DNA from: Ecdyonurus torrentis
Taxonomy: Eukaryota > Arthropoda > Insecta > Ephemeroptera > Heptageniidae
Length of the DNA stretch: 64,000 nucleotides
Direction of reading: 5' to 3'
NCBI GenBank assembly: GCA_949318235.1
Contig: OX439132.1
Location: 9,426,338 to 9,490,337, forward strand
Shown: positions 42,380 through 54,393 of the stretch, piece by piece
How the letters are laid out: each line of letters opens with the position of its first letter
Numbering within the stretch: the first letter of the stretch is position 1
Program-made: the position numbers and the translations under genes
Notes under the pieces: generated by a model
What the model saw: only the letters and a program-made list of their open reading frames with translations
The model's database searches: none
Told to the model about the DNA's origin: nothing

Positions 42380-43476
42380 TCAATAAATAAACCCATTGCC
42401 AACAATTAATTTATTTAGCCTTGTTAATATCAACAAATAAAAATCTGTTACTATTTATACAAAAGTAACTTGAATTCATATATGCTAACTGTATGTAAGC
42501 AGTGAAAAACAAATATTAGTTTTCTATTCGGGAGACAGAATAAAGTTCTTTATCTTATTAGTCTCTCGAAAACATAATATATAATATAATATTTTTTTTT
42601 CCCAAGTCAAGTCAGTTTACTTTGCAACTCTGCCTTGTTGAGAAGTTCACGCTTTAGAAATCAATGTGCTAGAACGATGTCTTAAATTGCTCTTTTCTTT
42701 CAGCCCTAACTTTCCATGTCTACCGTCTTATACATCTGCCCAGGTATATCGTGCTGCTTGCCCAAGAAAATTACCACGTCTTTCTCTTTCCAAAATCTCA
42801 TCTAAAGTGTTTACTATCTATAAATAAAAAAACAATTCGGAGATGTTTTTTTTTTCCTCAATATAAAAAATTTATTTAATTTTTAAAACTAGTTTTCTTT
42901 TTTTGTTACCTTAATTATTTGTAAACTCGAAAGAAAATACGACGGATATATTAAATATAGTATTTCAACCTTCAAAACCAATTTCAAGGATTTTTTTGTA
43001 GAATAATAATTTTAAGTAGCACTTATGTGAAAAGTTTTTTCGTACATATTTGCGGTGGCCTCTTATATGAACGTGATTGACGTGATTACATCTAATGTAC
43101 TACAACAATATTTATAACAATTATGAAATTATTAAGATTAATGATGATTACTTCAAAAAATGAGTCATATAATTTTTTCCCTTTGCATAACATCTAGTAT
43201 AGCATCAGTCTTTTAAAGTTTGACAACAACAAAAACACACGATAGTATTTTTGATGCGTGGAGAATCGATATAATCGGGCAATTTGCAATACGTATTCCA
43301 TTATAATTCTTTCAAACATATTGTATACGAAAAAAAAAATGTATAAAAAAATAAAGCAACAGAAATGAAATTACTTTTCCAAAGAACTATTAAAAATGAA
43401 ATGACTATTTTTAAAATATGAAGACATTTTCAGTTATACCGTACAATGACTTCATCTTAAGAATATAATGATAATT

Positions 43477-43578
<102 letters not shown>

Positions 43579-43935
43579 AAATTATATAATAATGACATAG
43601 TTAACATTTTAAAAAAAATTCTTTGCAATAACAAAATAATTTGAGAATACAGAGTTGCAATTAAGTCCTCAGTCTTGAATCATCTGCCATTATAAATCAT
43701 GGCACAAAAAGCACATAGAACTATATCCATGCATAGAACAAATTGTGCCAGTGGTAAAACTTTTTCGGATATTATAAAAATGACGCATATTTTGTTTTGA
43801 ACGCTTTGAAGCTTAACTTTGTGCTAATTAAAAATATTCTTTATTGCAAAAATAATTTTTTTTTTAAATGTTATTGTGGTTACTGGTTAGTATGAAGTTA
43901 TTATACTTAAAAAATTTTTTTTCAACTTTTCAAAT

Positions 43936-44227
43936 ACAGTATGTTTTTTACATTGTGAAATTGGAATCAGATCAAATCCAACAACAAGGGAATCAATTTA
44001 ACAAGATGATAGTTGTGTGCAGTGAAGGGAAAGATATAACAAAATTTGAAATGTCTCTGCTTGCTTCTTCTTACTCAACTCAAATAGATATAGTTCAAAA
44101 AAAAAATAGAGAGAAGATCGGAAGGAACTCGCACTCAGACTTAAATAAGATTACTTCAGAAATTGAATGTAAAGTGCTCTATAGTGCGTTAAGACTATAT
44201 CAGAATAAAAAAATAATACTAAAAAAA
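43936..44227 (+). other. Candidate exon or ORF relic, function unknown
   Basis: Part of a 128-codon open frame (43868-44254) in very AT-rich DNA. It is preceded by an acceptor-like TTTTCAAATACAG and ends at a consensus donor AAAAAAG|GTAAGAAT. The predicted peptide includes ESDQIQQQGNQFNKMIVVCS and KITSEIECKVLYSALRLYQ. I recognise no domain. It is antisense to the presumed kinase intron. It could be a nested-gene exon, a relic of a transposon ORF, or chance. Confidence 0.25.
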
Positions 44228-44651
44228 GGTAAGAATGTCCTCCATACATTATAACAAAGACCATTGATTATAATATACAAGCCGGATTTTTTCATCTCTT
44301 CTACATGTATGATACGTATACTTATTAACTTATTATGTAAATAAGTTTAGATATGGTACTTTGAAAACTGTCTTTGCCCTCATAATTTTGTATATTTATT
44401 TGATGTGTTCCAAAGATGTATAAAAACTAATAAATTCGGATGCGTGATAAATGTATACGCCTAGAGAAAGATAGAGAGATCGAGGTTCTTTACAATACAA
44501 TAACCTTTAAAATCTATTTAAGATGTAAATATTTCTAGTACTATTTCATACTCGCAGTTATCAAATGATCTTTTAAATTATCCAGTCCAACGAAAAAAAT
44601 AAGTGTGTGTGTGCGTGTGTAATTACAATGAATATATACAGTATATTTACA

Positions 44652-44784
44652 GTACAGGACACACGATTGTGATAAAATAATTTTCAATTCTTAAACTGGC
44701 GCTTAATTTGCAATGTTGTCCTAATGAGAAAAACACGTGATATATTTGAATGAAAATATATGATCACAATCGTGTGCACAGTAC
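44652..44784. mobile_element. 133-bp MITE with 22-bp inverted ends (family I)
   Basis: Ends begin GTACAGGACACACGATTGTG and end CACAATCGTGTGCACAGTAC, inverted. Its right two-thirds recurs directly at 44978-45072 (GGCGC..AATT..CAATGTT, GAAAAAC, ATCACAATCGT). Confidence 0.7.
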
Positions 44785-44977
44785 AAACACTATCACCACA
44801 ATGTAGTTTTTTTTTTTTTTTTAATAAAAATGCAATTTATGTTTTACACACAAACACACACAAAAGAAAAATAAAATTAATAATCCCTTCATAAAATGAA
44901 ATTAGCAGAACACAAAATAGCTTAGCCACGAAAAAAAAATGTTCTGCACGAAAATGACATTCTATATTATACTATTA

Positions 44978-45072
44978 AAAGAATAGCGCCAAATTACAAT
45001 GTTATTTTTATAAGAAAAACTAACGCTGAATTTAAATGATAAAATGTATTATCACAATCGTCTGTGAACATT
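44978..45072. repeat. Truncated second copy of family I
   Basis: Direct partial duplicate of 44691-44784, lacking the left inverted end. Confidence 0.6.
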
Positions 45073-45279
45073 ATATATACATTTTTGTTTTTTCCTGGAG
45101 CGGTACGAACTTTTACGCCAAAAGTTGGCAAGTTGTTTTTCATACATAAACATTTTGGGTTATCTGGTTCTGGTGTACGTATGTGGTTCGGGGGTGTCAT
45201 AAAGGGTTTGTCTAGAGATAATGTAGCATCAGAGAGCGAGTAGTGAGTGGATCGATGTGTACACAGCGGCACAGCATAC

Positions 45280-45440
45280 CTGCAATACATACAGAGAGAG
45301 CTGCACAGTGGACTTCACCACCGTCTCTCTCACTGACGTCGCCTGTCCTAATAGTGCTCACCACTCTACCCTCTCTGCCACTTGTAAAATAATTACTATT
45401 ACGATGTGAACCCTCCACAAAACTCCCCGTCGGAATATGT
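45280..45440 (-). other. Candidate upstream exon of the sphingosine kinase
   Basis: A locally GC-rich, CpG-containing stretch whose minus-strand frame is open from a TGA at about 45440 to a donor-like GCAG|GTATGC at 45280. The frame ends with one base of a split codon, which matches the start (TG) of the kinase exon at 38651. No ATG is present in that frame, so it could be a 5' UTR exon or chance. A (GA)n run sits about 100 bp upstream. Confidence 0.2.
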
Positions 45441-45534
45441 CAAGTTTCCACCGCGAGAAAATAGCAATTTCAAAGTATTATAAATTACGATGATATAATA
45501 TAAAAATGAAATTTAAAATAAAATAAAGATACAT

Positions 45535-45537
<3 letters not shown>

Positions 45538-45574
<37 letters not shown>
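45538..45574. repeat. (GA)n microsatellite
   Basis: Perfect GA run. Confidence 0.9.
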
Positions 45575-45577
<3 letters not shown>

Positions 45578-47285
45578 TGAAAATCAAAATGGCACTGGTA
45601 CATTAATTCTCAATAATTAAATTTGTATCTCTCCCTCCACTGTCTATATAAACCACTAAAACTTTTCAAGAACTTCATAGCTTATGTGTAGAAAATTTAG
45701 AGCAAACTAATGACAAAATCACAATATTTTCACATTTTTGTACAGATAACAATAGCAGTTATTTTTTACATTTCAAAAAGTTATAAGATCTTTTTCGTGT
45801 GGTATTATTTTTATAATTTACGTCATACAACATCGTGTGTTATTTCAGTGTAAATTTTTTATTCTTCTGTTTATTATAATATAAAATATAGCATGTATAA
45901 TAGATATTGACGTAATCAAGATGTAAGGGCATGATTTTACTTATAAATGTATATAATATTATATTGAAAGTTGAAGTATATAAAATACTACAAAGCAAAA
46001 AATTTGCAATACGTATAAATAATACATAATATTTTATATTGCTATGAAATGTTGTATTTTCCCACTTCCTACACACATGCAGGTACGTACGTACTGTAAG
46101 TATACTAACAAGTACTGTATTATACACAATACAGGCAGCAATTCTCATGTATCAGGTAACGTGATAATATCACCATGATGTACGTATGTATGACGTAAAA
46201 TATATAAATAACCTTGATTTATAAACTTTAATTTTCATGAATTTACTTCGTTATATTAACATATTATCGATACCAGAAATCACTTCCGTGTTTCACTTGT
46301 TAAATACGATTTAAAAAGTTGTCAATTAATTAGGAAACATTTTACAGGCCATATATAAAAGTCTCATAATATATAGCAATATCAATTTTCTGAAATAATT
46401 TTAATTCGATATTATAAACAGCAAGATTTTTGCATGTATGTGAATAATTATATAATAAGTCAGACTATGACGCATGTCTCTCGAAAAAATAACATTTTTA
46501 TAATAACAATGTAAAATATTCTTTCCTGAAATTAATTTACGTACACAAAGTTTTTAACAAAGTTTGTATTATAGTTTGGTGCAGAGTCTGAGTAAATAGT
46601 AGAATATTTAACTACTTGAACAAAACTCTTTGAGACTAATATAACGAATAATGTTTACATTTCCAACAACAGAATCATAGTTAATTCAATGCTTCCTCAG
46701 TTAATAATAATAATTAAAATATTAAATATATAAAATTTGTAAAAATAAATAATAAACTATTTGCATTACAATTAGCAAATAGTATGAATACTGTATATTT
46801 ATGCAGCGATATACTATAAAGAAATTTCTTTCAATGCCTCAATCATGTAGAGAATTTATGCAAACAAAAACATAAATAAGCTTCATGTATGAATAAGCTT
46901 CTTTATTTATTCAAAGTATTATTAATATTTTCCAAGTTTACATATTGCGTATTTTAACATTACTTATAAACATTATGCTGTCTTATAATAAATACTTTAA
47001 CAAATAAAAACGTAGTAAAAATATTGTAAATTAAAGTTGAGAAACAATCTGCACTGAAAGTTAAGACTGAAGAGTTGATTACATTGTTCTCAAGTGACAA
47101 GATCGTAATCTTTTGATCAATATGTAATTACTTTTAAACATGATGTTGCATGTGACTTCAAATAATATGTTATATACAACAAAGACGTTTCATCTCTAAA
47201 CATTTTAAGCTCTCTGTTGCAAAACTTATCTATTAAATATATGCAATGAATCAATGCACTTAGAACAATAAAAATAAGTACACCA

Positions 47286-47562
47286 TATGTGAGCACTGAA
47301 TAACATGGACCGCTTTATGGGAAAATAACACATTTTGTTATAGTTTAAAAATACTTATAGTAATATTTTGGAGAGCACTGATGCTGTTAACAGCTTGAAT
47401 TAGGTTTTTACGCGTGTGAAAAAAAAATATGATAACTAATTTCGAAAGAATATACCACAAACCACGTTTGTCCTCTGCTTAGCAATGATATTCATTGCTC
47501 TTAGGACGACGTCGAAGCTCATTCAGTATTATATGACGTCATGATGCGCTCACACCCTATAT
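47286..47562 (-). mobile_element. MITE family A, copy 3, truncated
   Basis: Reverse orientation. The right end CACACCCTATA with TATGACGTCATG is intact. The left terminal ~35 bp, including its GACGTC motif, is missing and the element starts at TATGTGAGCACTGAATAACA. Confidence 0.8.
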
Positions 47563-48012
47563 AGGAAACGCGCTACTATTTTATTCTACAGGATAATTTT
47601 TTTTTACCGTGTCTAGAAGTCACCAAAGAAATAAAATAAAAACTACTTTTACTTTTACACTAACTGCATACAAATGCATTATACAACAACAAAAATGCTG
47701 CATGTATATAAAAGCTATTGATTATTTAATTATAATAAAAAAAGGTGCAGTAATTATGTTTACATTATATAGCTACTTTACTATATTTTATCTACGATCT
47801 ACGCAAACGAAAGTTCTGTGTAGTACAACTAAATGTACACATATAGAAAGATAAGTATAGTCTGACACGCAAATCTCGATTTGTTTGCATGTTAAGAGGT
47901 GCGTTTTCATACGTCACTTGTTTTACGTATATAATAATATAAGCATGGTATAATTATATTAATTTGACCTAACTGAAGTGATGAGAATAAAAGCACAATG
48001 CATCATGAAAAT

Positions 48013-48294
48013 TATAGGGTAGTGTTACACACGACGTCATACTGAATGCGCTTTGACGCCATAATGAATAACATTGCTCAACATAGGACAAACTTCTTTT
48101 TTTTTTCTATTATTTCTCTTGCATACTTGCAAACATAGTTCAACCTGTCAACACAGCATCAATGCTCTCAAAAATATTGCTAATGCTAACTATTTTTAAA
48201 TTGGCAAAATGTGTCATTTTCCCATACCGGCGCATGTTATTGAGTGCTCATATATGGCGCTGACTTTTATATATATGAATGCAACCGTCCTATA
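48013..48294 (+). mobile_element. MITE family A, copy 4
   Basis: 282 bp, ends TATAGGGTAGTG and CGTCCTATA. Contains ACGACGTCATACTGAATGCG and TTGCTCAACATAGGACAAAC. It lies only 450 bp from copy 3 in opposite orientation, so the two form a large inverted pair. Confidence 0.85.
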
Positions 48295-50203
48295 CATATC
48301 CCGCATTATAAATATAAAATCTCTAGAATCAGCACTTTCTTTGATGGCAACTATAAGCGTGGGAAAGGATATTATCTGCGTGACAAATTTCGCTATTGTA
48401 TCGTAAGCGATTTAATTACCATGAGAAATAATAATAATACTGCACGCATTGCAATTTACAAAGCGTATATATGATTGAAACTATAGAGTGAACTGTGCGT
48501 TTAAACTTGGGTCATAAAAATAATAATGTCAATTTTTAATGTTCTTTATACTTCAATTGATTTTATCATATATTTTAATGTGCTTTATAGCTCTATCAGA
48601 TATCATAAATAACCACATTGACATCACGCGACTAATAATAGTTTTTAATAGCTTGTGGTTTTTTAATTTATATATAATATAAAATTTTATTATATAATAG
48701 AATTTCTATTTAATATATACCGTGGAGAACAATTTGACATTTTCTATTATAAAATATTCTTCCAAAAATCTACTTTTGAATGAACATAAAATTAGCTTTT
48801 ATAGTAAGACATTTAAGAAAATAAAGTGTGTGCCAATGTGTATAAATTTTTATTAAAAATTGATTTGGCGTATATAGAAATGTCTCAACACTTTTATCGT
48901 ATATATAAAGAAAAAGAAAAAATATATTGGAAATAAGCCAAAAATTTATAGCCATACTAATGAAATAAAAAATTTGCGGGTTAAAACTTCACGAGATAAA
49001 TCGATCCATTATTTTGAACAGAGTGCGTTTTACTTGATTAAAGTTATACCACGGCTTTATGGTGTTACATGTTCAGTTTTTTTTTTTTTTTTTTTTTTTT
49101 TAAGTTAGGTGTGATTAATTATTTAAAGGATTTTCCCTGTGTTAGTTCATGGGGTGAAGTGGATCTTCTCATAAACTAAATAAAATGTCAACAAGACTTC
49201 CTAGCTCCGTAGGGTGGAGTTAGGACACAAAAATAAAGTGATGTCGCATCACTTTGCAAGCATCGTTGTGTACTTATCGACGTAAAATCCTTAAATATAT
49301 ATATCAACCAGATATAAAAAAATATATATCTTATCAATGTATGTATACACAGAATTTATGTTTTATGAAGTGTAATAAAATTGTGTAAGGCGAGCACAGA
49401 CTTCTTTCTTTGTCTTTCATGAGTATGCATACTTTATTCTATATAGTAATTATAACAATTGAGTTTTATATTATATACGCTGAATTATTTTCTTCATTTC
49501 ATTCACGAATAGATAGATCAATGTGTGTTCAAGTTCTACATAATTCTCTTCTCGTTTACATAAATATTTTCTTAATCTATTTTTTAAAAAAGTACTTGAG
49601 TAAGATTATAAAGATAATTATATATTTAAATTTATTCAAACATTTAATAATGTAGTTAGATTATTGACTCTATTGACAACATCTATACTACTGCAATCCT
49701 TTCTTATCGATAAACTTATTTATTTATTAGGTCGTATTATATGAAATTTTTAAAGAAGTTGATAATTCTCTACGGCGCTTGTGCAGCAAAGTTTGCAACC
49801 CGCGGGAACTTTACGTTTGTTGGTCCTTCATTCGTAATATTTTGAATAACAAACAACAACAACAATATCACACATCCAGACTTACGTAACAAAGACCTAC
49901 AGTCAACATACTATTACTTTATTTTAAAACTTAAATATGTATAATCAACTCACATTGTTTATATGCGACCTTGCGGCAGGGGAAAAAAATACAGAATACA
50001 AAAAAATAGAAATCAAAGTCCTCTAAATTAATTTTACACTGAATTTTAAATAATTATATATAATAAAAAAAAGTTTAAAAAGCTGGTACAGCAAAAATTA
50101 TCTTGTATTACGATGAGGATAATTCACGTTGCTTGTATATACAATAAATCAATTAAATGTTATTACTGATACACTGCAAATATTTATGTTATATATAGGA
50201 ATT

Positions 50204-50204
<1 letters not shown>

Positions 50205-50241
<37 letters not shown>
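50205..50241. repeat. (GA)n microsatellite
   Basis: Perfect GA run. Confidence 0.9.
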
Positions 50242-50244
<3 letters not shown>

Positions 50245-51082
50245 TAATTAAAGCTCCATAAACTATAATGTCTGAAGGTCAAGTATATCAAAAGTTGAAT
50301 AGCTGAGGGCTTATTTAGCTTCATCGTCTAAAATCAAATAAAATGAGGGGAAAAAATCAAAACAAGATGTAGCAACGTTATTATAGTGAAACGCAAGTTT
50401 TAAATCATATAAAAGGAAAAAGAAAACATGCACATTAAGCAGCAGGGGGTAAAAAAATGAGTTGTTTTTATTTTTATTTTTTACAATCCCTCTAAATGCA
50501 TTATGCAAGTAAATTATGTTATACTTATAGCAAAACAAATTAAAACGTGTGATTATATATGTACCGTATTGCAATTATACAATGACATAACAAAAGAATG
50601 GAGGAAAAGGTAATAACAACTTTAAATATAAATATATATAATAATCATTGTCATCCGAAAAAAGTAGTCAGAAGAAATGAGACAATCTTCAACAACCACT
50701 CTTTGCTAATATACATACATACACACACACTTGTATATTACCGTCTTTAGTTGTGGACTTTTTTGAAAATATTTTTTAATTATAGTTATTTTAAAAAAAA
50801 ACTTCAATCCTTTTGAGAATTATAGAGATGAGAGAAAAAGAGACTGATAGAAAATTCGTCTTTAATTAATATTCCATACGAGGTTATACTCTCCCACTTA
50901 ACGAATTGGATTTAGAAAAATAATCTATATATGCCTGAATTTGGCACGTTGCGAATTAGCTACACACCAAAAACAAATGCATAACATGTAATAAAAAGGT
51001 CCTATTTTTCTGCAGTGTTAGTATTCTTTGTCATCATCAAAAATTAAAGCTGCAAGCATTGTTAAAAAATAAAACGTCAGAG

Positions 51083-51084
<2 letters not shown>

Positions 51085-51151
<67 letters not shown>
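51085..51151. repeat. (GA)n microsatellite, ~33 units
   Basis: The longest GA run of the window. Confidence 0.9.
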
Positions 51152-51155
<4 letters not shown>

Positions 51156-51593
51156 TCCTAGTATTTGTTCTCCACATTAATATATAAAACAAGCAGTATA
51201 ACACTTTAAACCATAAGAGTATCACTTCAAAGCCACTAAAAAACCCTGTATTCTTTTATAGCAATCTCCTTGTGTTTCTCTCGTAGATATCAAGAGTAAA
51301 TTTTTTATTTCACACAAAATCTCTTAAGCTTATATAAGGAAATAGGATTTCTTCGTTTACACTTAAAATAAGCTAGTATATTGTTTAAAACAAGCATCAC
51401 TATAAAGTAAACAAATAAATTACCTTGCAATGCACATTGACTACTTACTAGTATTATTTATTTTTACCATTTAAACTCCACGTGTATTTTTTTTTTTTTT
51501 TTTTTTTTTTCATAAGAATAACATATTAAATTCAGCGCAAATATTTTAATGTTAAAATTTTTAATCTTGTCACATTTATATAATATAGTACAC

Positions 51594-51731
<138 letters not shown>

Positions 51732-51997
51732 TGTTACTGGTTGTGGCGTATAGCCAATCAGATGAAATCACCGTAATGTTCAGTGGCAAAATCCAAGCCC
51801 GATCCCAATCACCTTCGGTAGATCAAATTTTGTCGATTTCACTACAGTATTTTTTTATTTTCGCTAATTTATTTAAGTTTAGTTACATTTATTTTATTTT
51901 TAAAAAATAGATACAAAGTTTATTATATACTGTGAAAAAAATACAATGCAAAATTTAAAATTCTTTTCACGTGCTTATCGTTGTGACACCACGGGTA

Positions 51998-52055
51998 TAT
52001 CTTGAAGTAACAGGAGTTACTCTCTAGGAGTTGTTTATCTTGAAGTAACAGGAGT
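51998..52055. repeat. Tandem 20-bp direct repeat
   Basis: TATCTTGAAGTAACAGGAGT occurs at 51998-52017 and again at 52036-52055, a 38-bp period with an exact match. Function unknown. Confidence 0.85.
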
Positions 52056-54114
52056 ATTTTACTATCAAATATAAATGTTAAATTAATTTTAACTTAACAG
52101 CAAGTGCGGCATGATATGATATGTTGAAAACATGAGACACCGCCTGCACTGTATGCAGATTTTATACTTCACATCCTGAGTATCAATACCGTAGACTAAA
52201 CAGAGATATCTTCATGTTTCACACAGCGCATTTTAATCAACAAGATATTATATTTACAAGGACATGCATAAATGTATCTTGAAATAATAAAAAAATTTAA
52301 CGTTCCATTGTGCGTAGAAAAGAATAATTGTAAGTCCTAATGAGTTTTAGTTATTATTTCTGAAAGAACTGTTTTTAAATTCAGTTTTTTTTTTTTTTTT
52401 TACTTTGGAAGTAGCTTTATTTTAATTATTATTATTATTATCTTTTTTTTTTAAAAATCATTGTAAGCGATTAAAATTATATTTTCTACACATCTTCCAA
52501 ATACTAGTTCGAGCGGATACAGTGTAATTAACTATGTATGTAAAGTCAACTGTGATTGGCTAGTAGGTTTATAACACGCTCTCTGATTAGTTTAGCACCG
52601 CGGATACAGCTTTTGGCGGAAAAGACCTTGTTTTGGCCAGAGTGTAATAAAATAGTAAAAAAAAGCGCTATCAAAATATTCAATAAAAAGAAAAAAGAAA
52701 AAAACAAAAAAAGAAAAAGGAGAAAAAAAAAGAAAGAAAGATAATGCTATTTTTTTTAATGATTGTTGTGATTTATATATGAATGCAATCAAATAATTTT
52801 GATAAAAAAAAAAAAAAAAAAAAAAAAGATAATAACATGACATAAATGTATAAATCGGGCATGCCCACAACTTTTAACGTAAACTAAATTTTACAATCTA
52901 TATAAAAATAGCTACATTTTTGTTATTATATCTATACTATCTAAGTAAAGATATTTGAAAGAAACTTCAAATCCAGCAAGCAAAATTTGTATAACTATTG
53001 CCATGTATATACACCAAAGCACACGGGGAGAGAAAAACATAATAAAAATATACTAGCTCAATGCAGAAACAGTTATTCACGTCAGCATAATTAATGCTAT
53101 CATGATGATTACATTTTTATAATTATAAGTTAACTTATGATAAATATTATAATAAGTTAGTATAATATGCTTCATAGTATTACAAAATAAAATAACACTT
53201 GTGCTACACTAAATAGTAATTATTCAACGCAGAATAAATCTGTAATGATTTTTTTCTATTTACAAATACAAAAACTTGACTGTACTATTTGCAATCAATT
53301 TTGTGAACAATGTTTCCATATAATTTTATAGAGAAATATCCGTGACAAAGTGAAAATGAATTACTAATAAAACACACGTTCAATTGCACATATCAATGAA
53401 GTGAAAAGAACAACTAAAAAAGTACATAGGACGTGAACGAGCTTCAGTCAGTTGAACGAGGCGAGAAATGTTCGCAAAGTTTACTCCAAATAAGGAGCAA
53501 ATAAATAAATATTTGAATAAATAATTATTAAATACGATTATAATAATTATGTACTATGTACCGCAAGGAAATGAAAAACCTGCACAACTATAGACTGAAA
53601 AGCATCACTAAAATTGCAGGTTATTCATTTCATTTCGGTACGTACGACATGAAATAAATTTGTTGTTCCAACAGGCGCTTTTAAAACGCCTGACATTCGA
53701 CTTTTTTATACACACAAATACCCCCTAACCCTAATGGTACTTCAATGAGTACCAATTCAATTTCAATTTTTTTCGCTTTTTTTTTTTTTTTTAAATTTTT
53801 TTTAGTGTCAATTTTGTGGGGCAGAAATTTATAGGCTGTAAGCGTGAGTGTTCTTTATTATGACTTTTATGACATAAAGTTTTGGCCATCAGGAAACAAC
53901 CACGTAGTATATCTTTATCTCGTTTGGCCACTAAAAATGTGCCCCACAATTTTGAAACTCATAAAACACGAAGCCACGTGAAACTTTCGCGACGTTGCCA
54001 GTCAGTGGATTGCGGTACTGCAGAATTTTGTGGTCTGCAAGCGTGTTGGTTCATTTTTTTTAAGAGTTTCAAATTTGTGAGGCAGAAAATTGTGGGCTGT
54101 GAGATCAACTCGTA

Positions 54115-54250
54115 TGAGAAAATGACACATTTTGAAATTTTAAAAATACTTTGCAAAATATTTGAGAGCATTGATTCTGTTAACAGGTTAAATTTGTTTT
54201 TCAAGTATATTATGCGAAAAAAAAATAATAATAATAATAAAAATAAAAAT

Positions 54251-54299
<49 letters not shown>

Positions 54300-54393
54300 A
54301 AATAGCCAAAAACTATGTTTGTCGTTTGCTGAACAATGTTTAACATTGCTCCAAGCGCATTTAGTATGACTTCATGTGCTCATACACCCTATA
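54115..54393 (-). mobile_element. MITE family A, copy 5, truncated and expanded
   Basis: Reverse orientation with right end ATACACCCTATA. The left terminus is lost where it abuts another inverted repeat (53810-54105, GTGGGGCAGAAA-type units). A T40 run (54255-54294) has expanded inside. The right-end site has decayed to ATGACTTCAT. Confidence 0.75.

Noticed and set aside
42650..42765. Plus-strand 40-nt segment between TTTCTTTCAG and CAG|GTATAT as an exon
   Set aside because: Good splice consensus by chance, no coding context on that strand.
42726..42830. Minus-strand segment (VNTLDEILERERRGNFLGQA) flanked by splice-like sites, faintly like a CTP synthase motif
   Set aside because: Similarity stops after about 15 residues, a stop codon follows, and no neighbouring block fits; too short to claim a gene or pseudogene.
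52592..52870. 92-codon Phe-rich minus-strand frame
   Set aside because: Mostly translated T/A runs, no coding signature.
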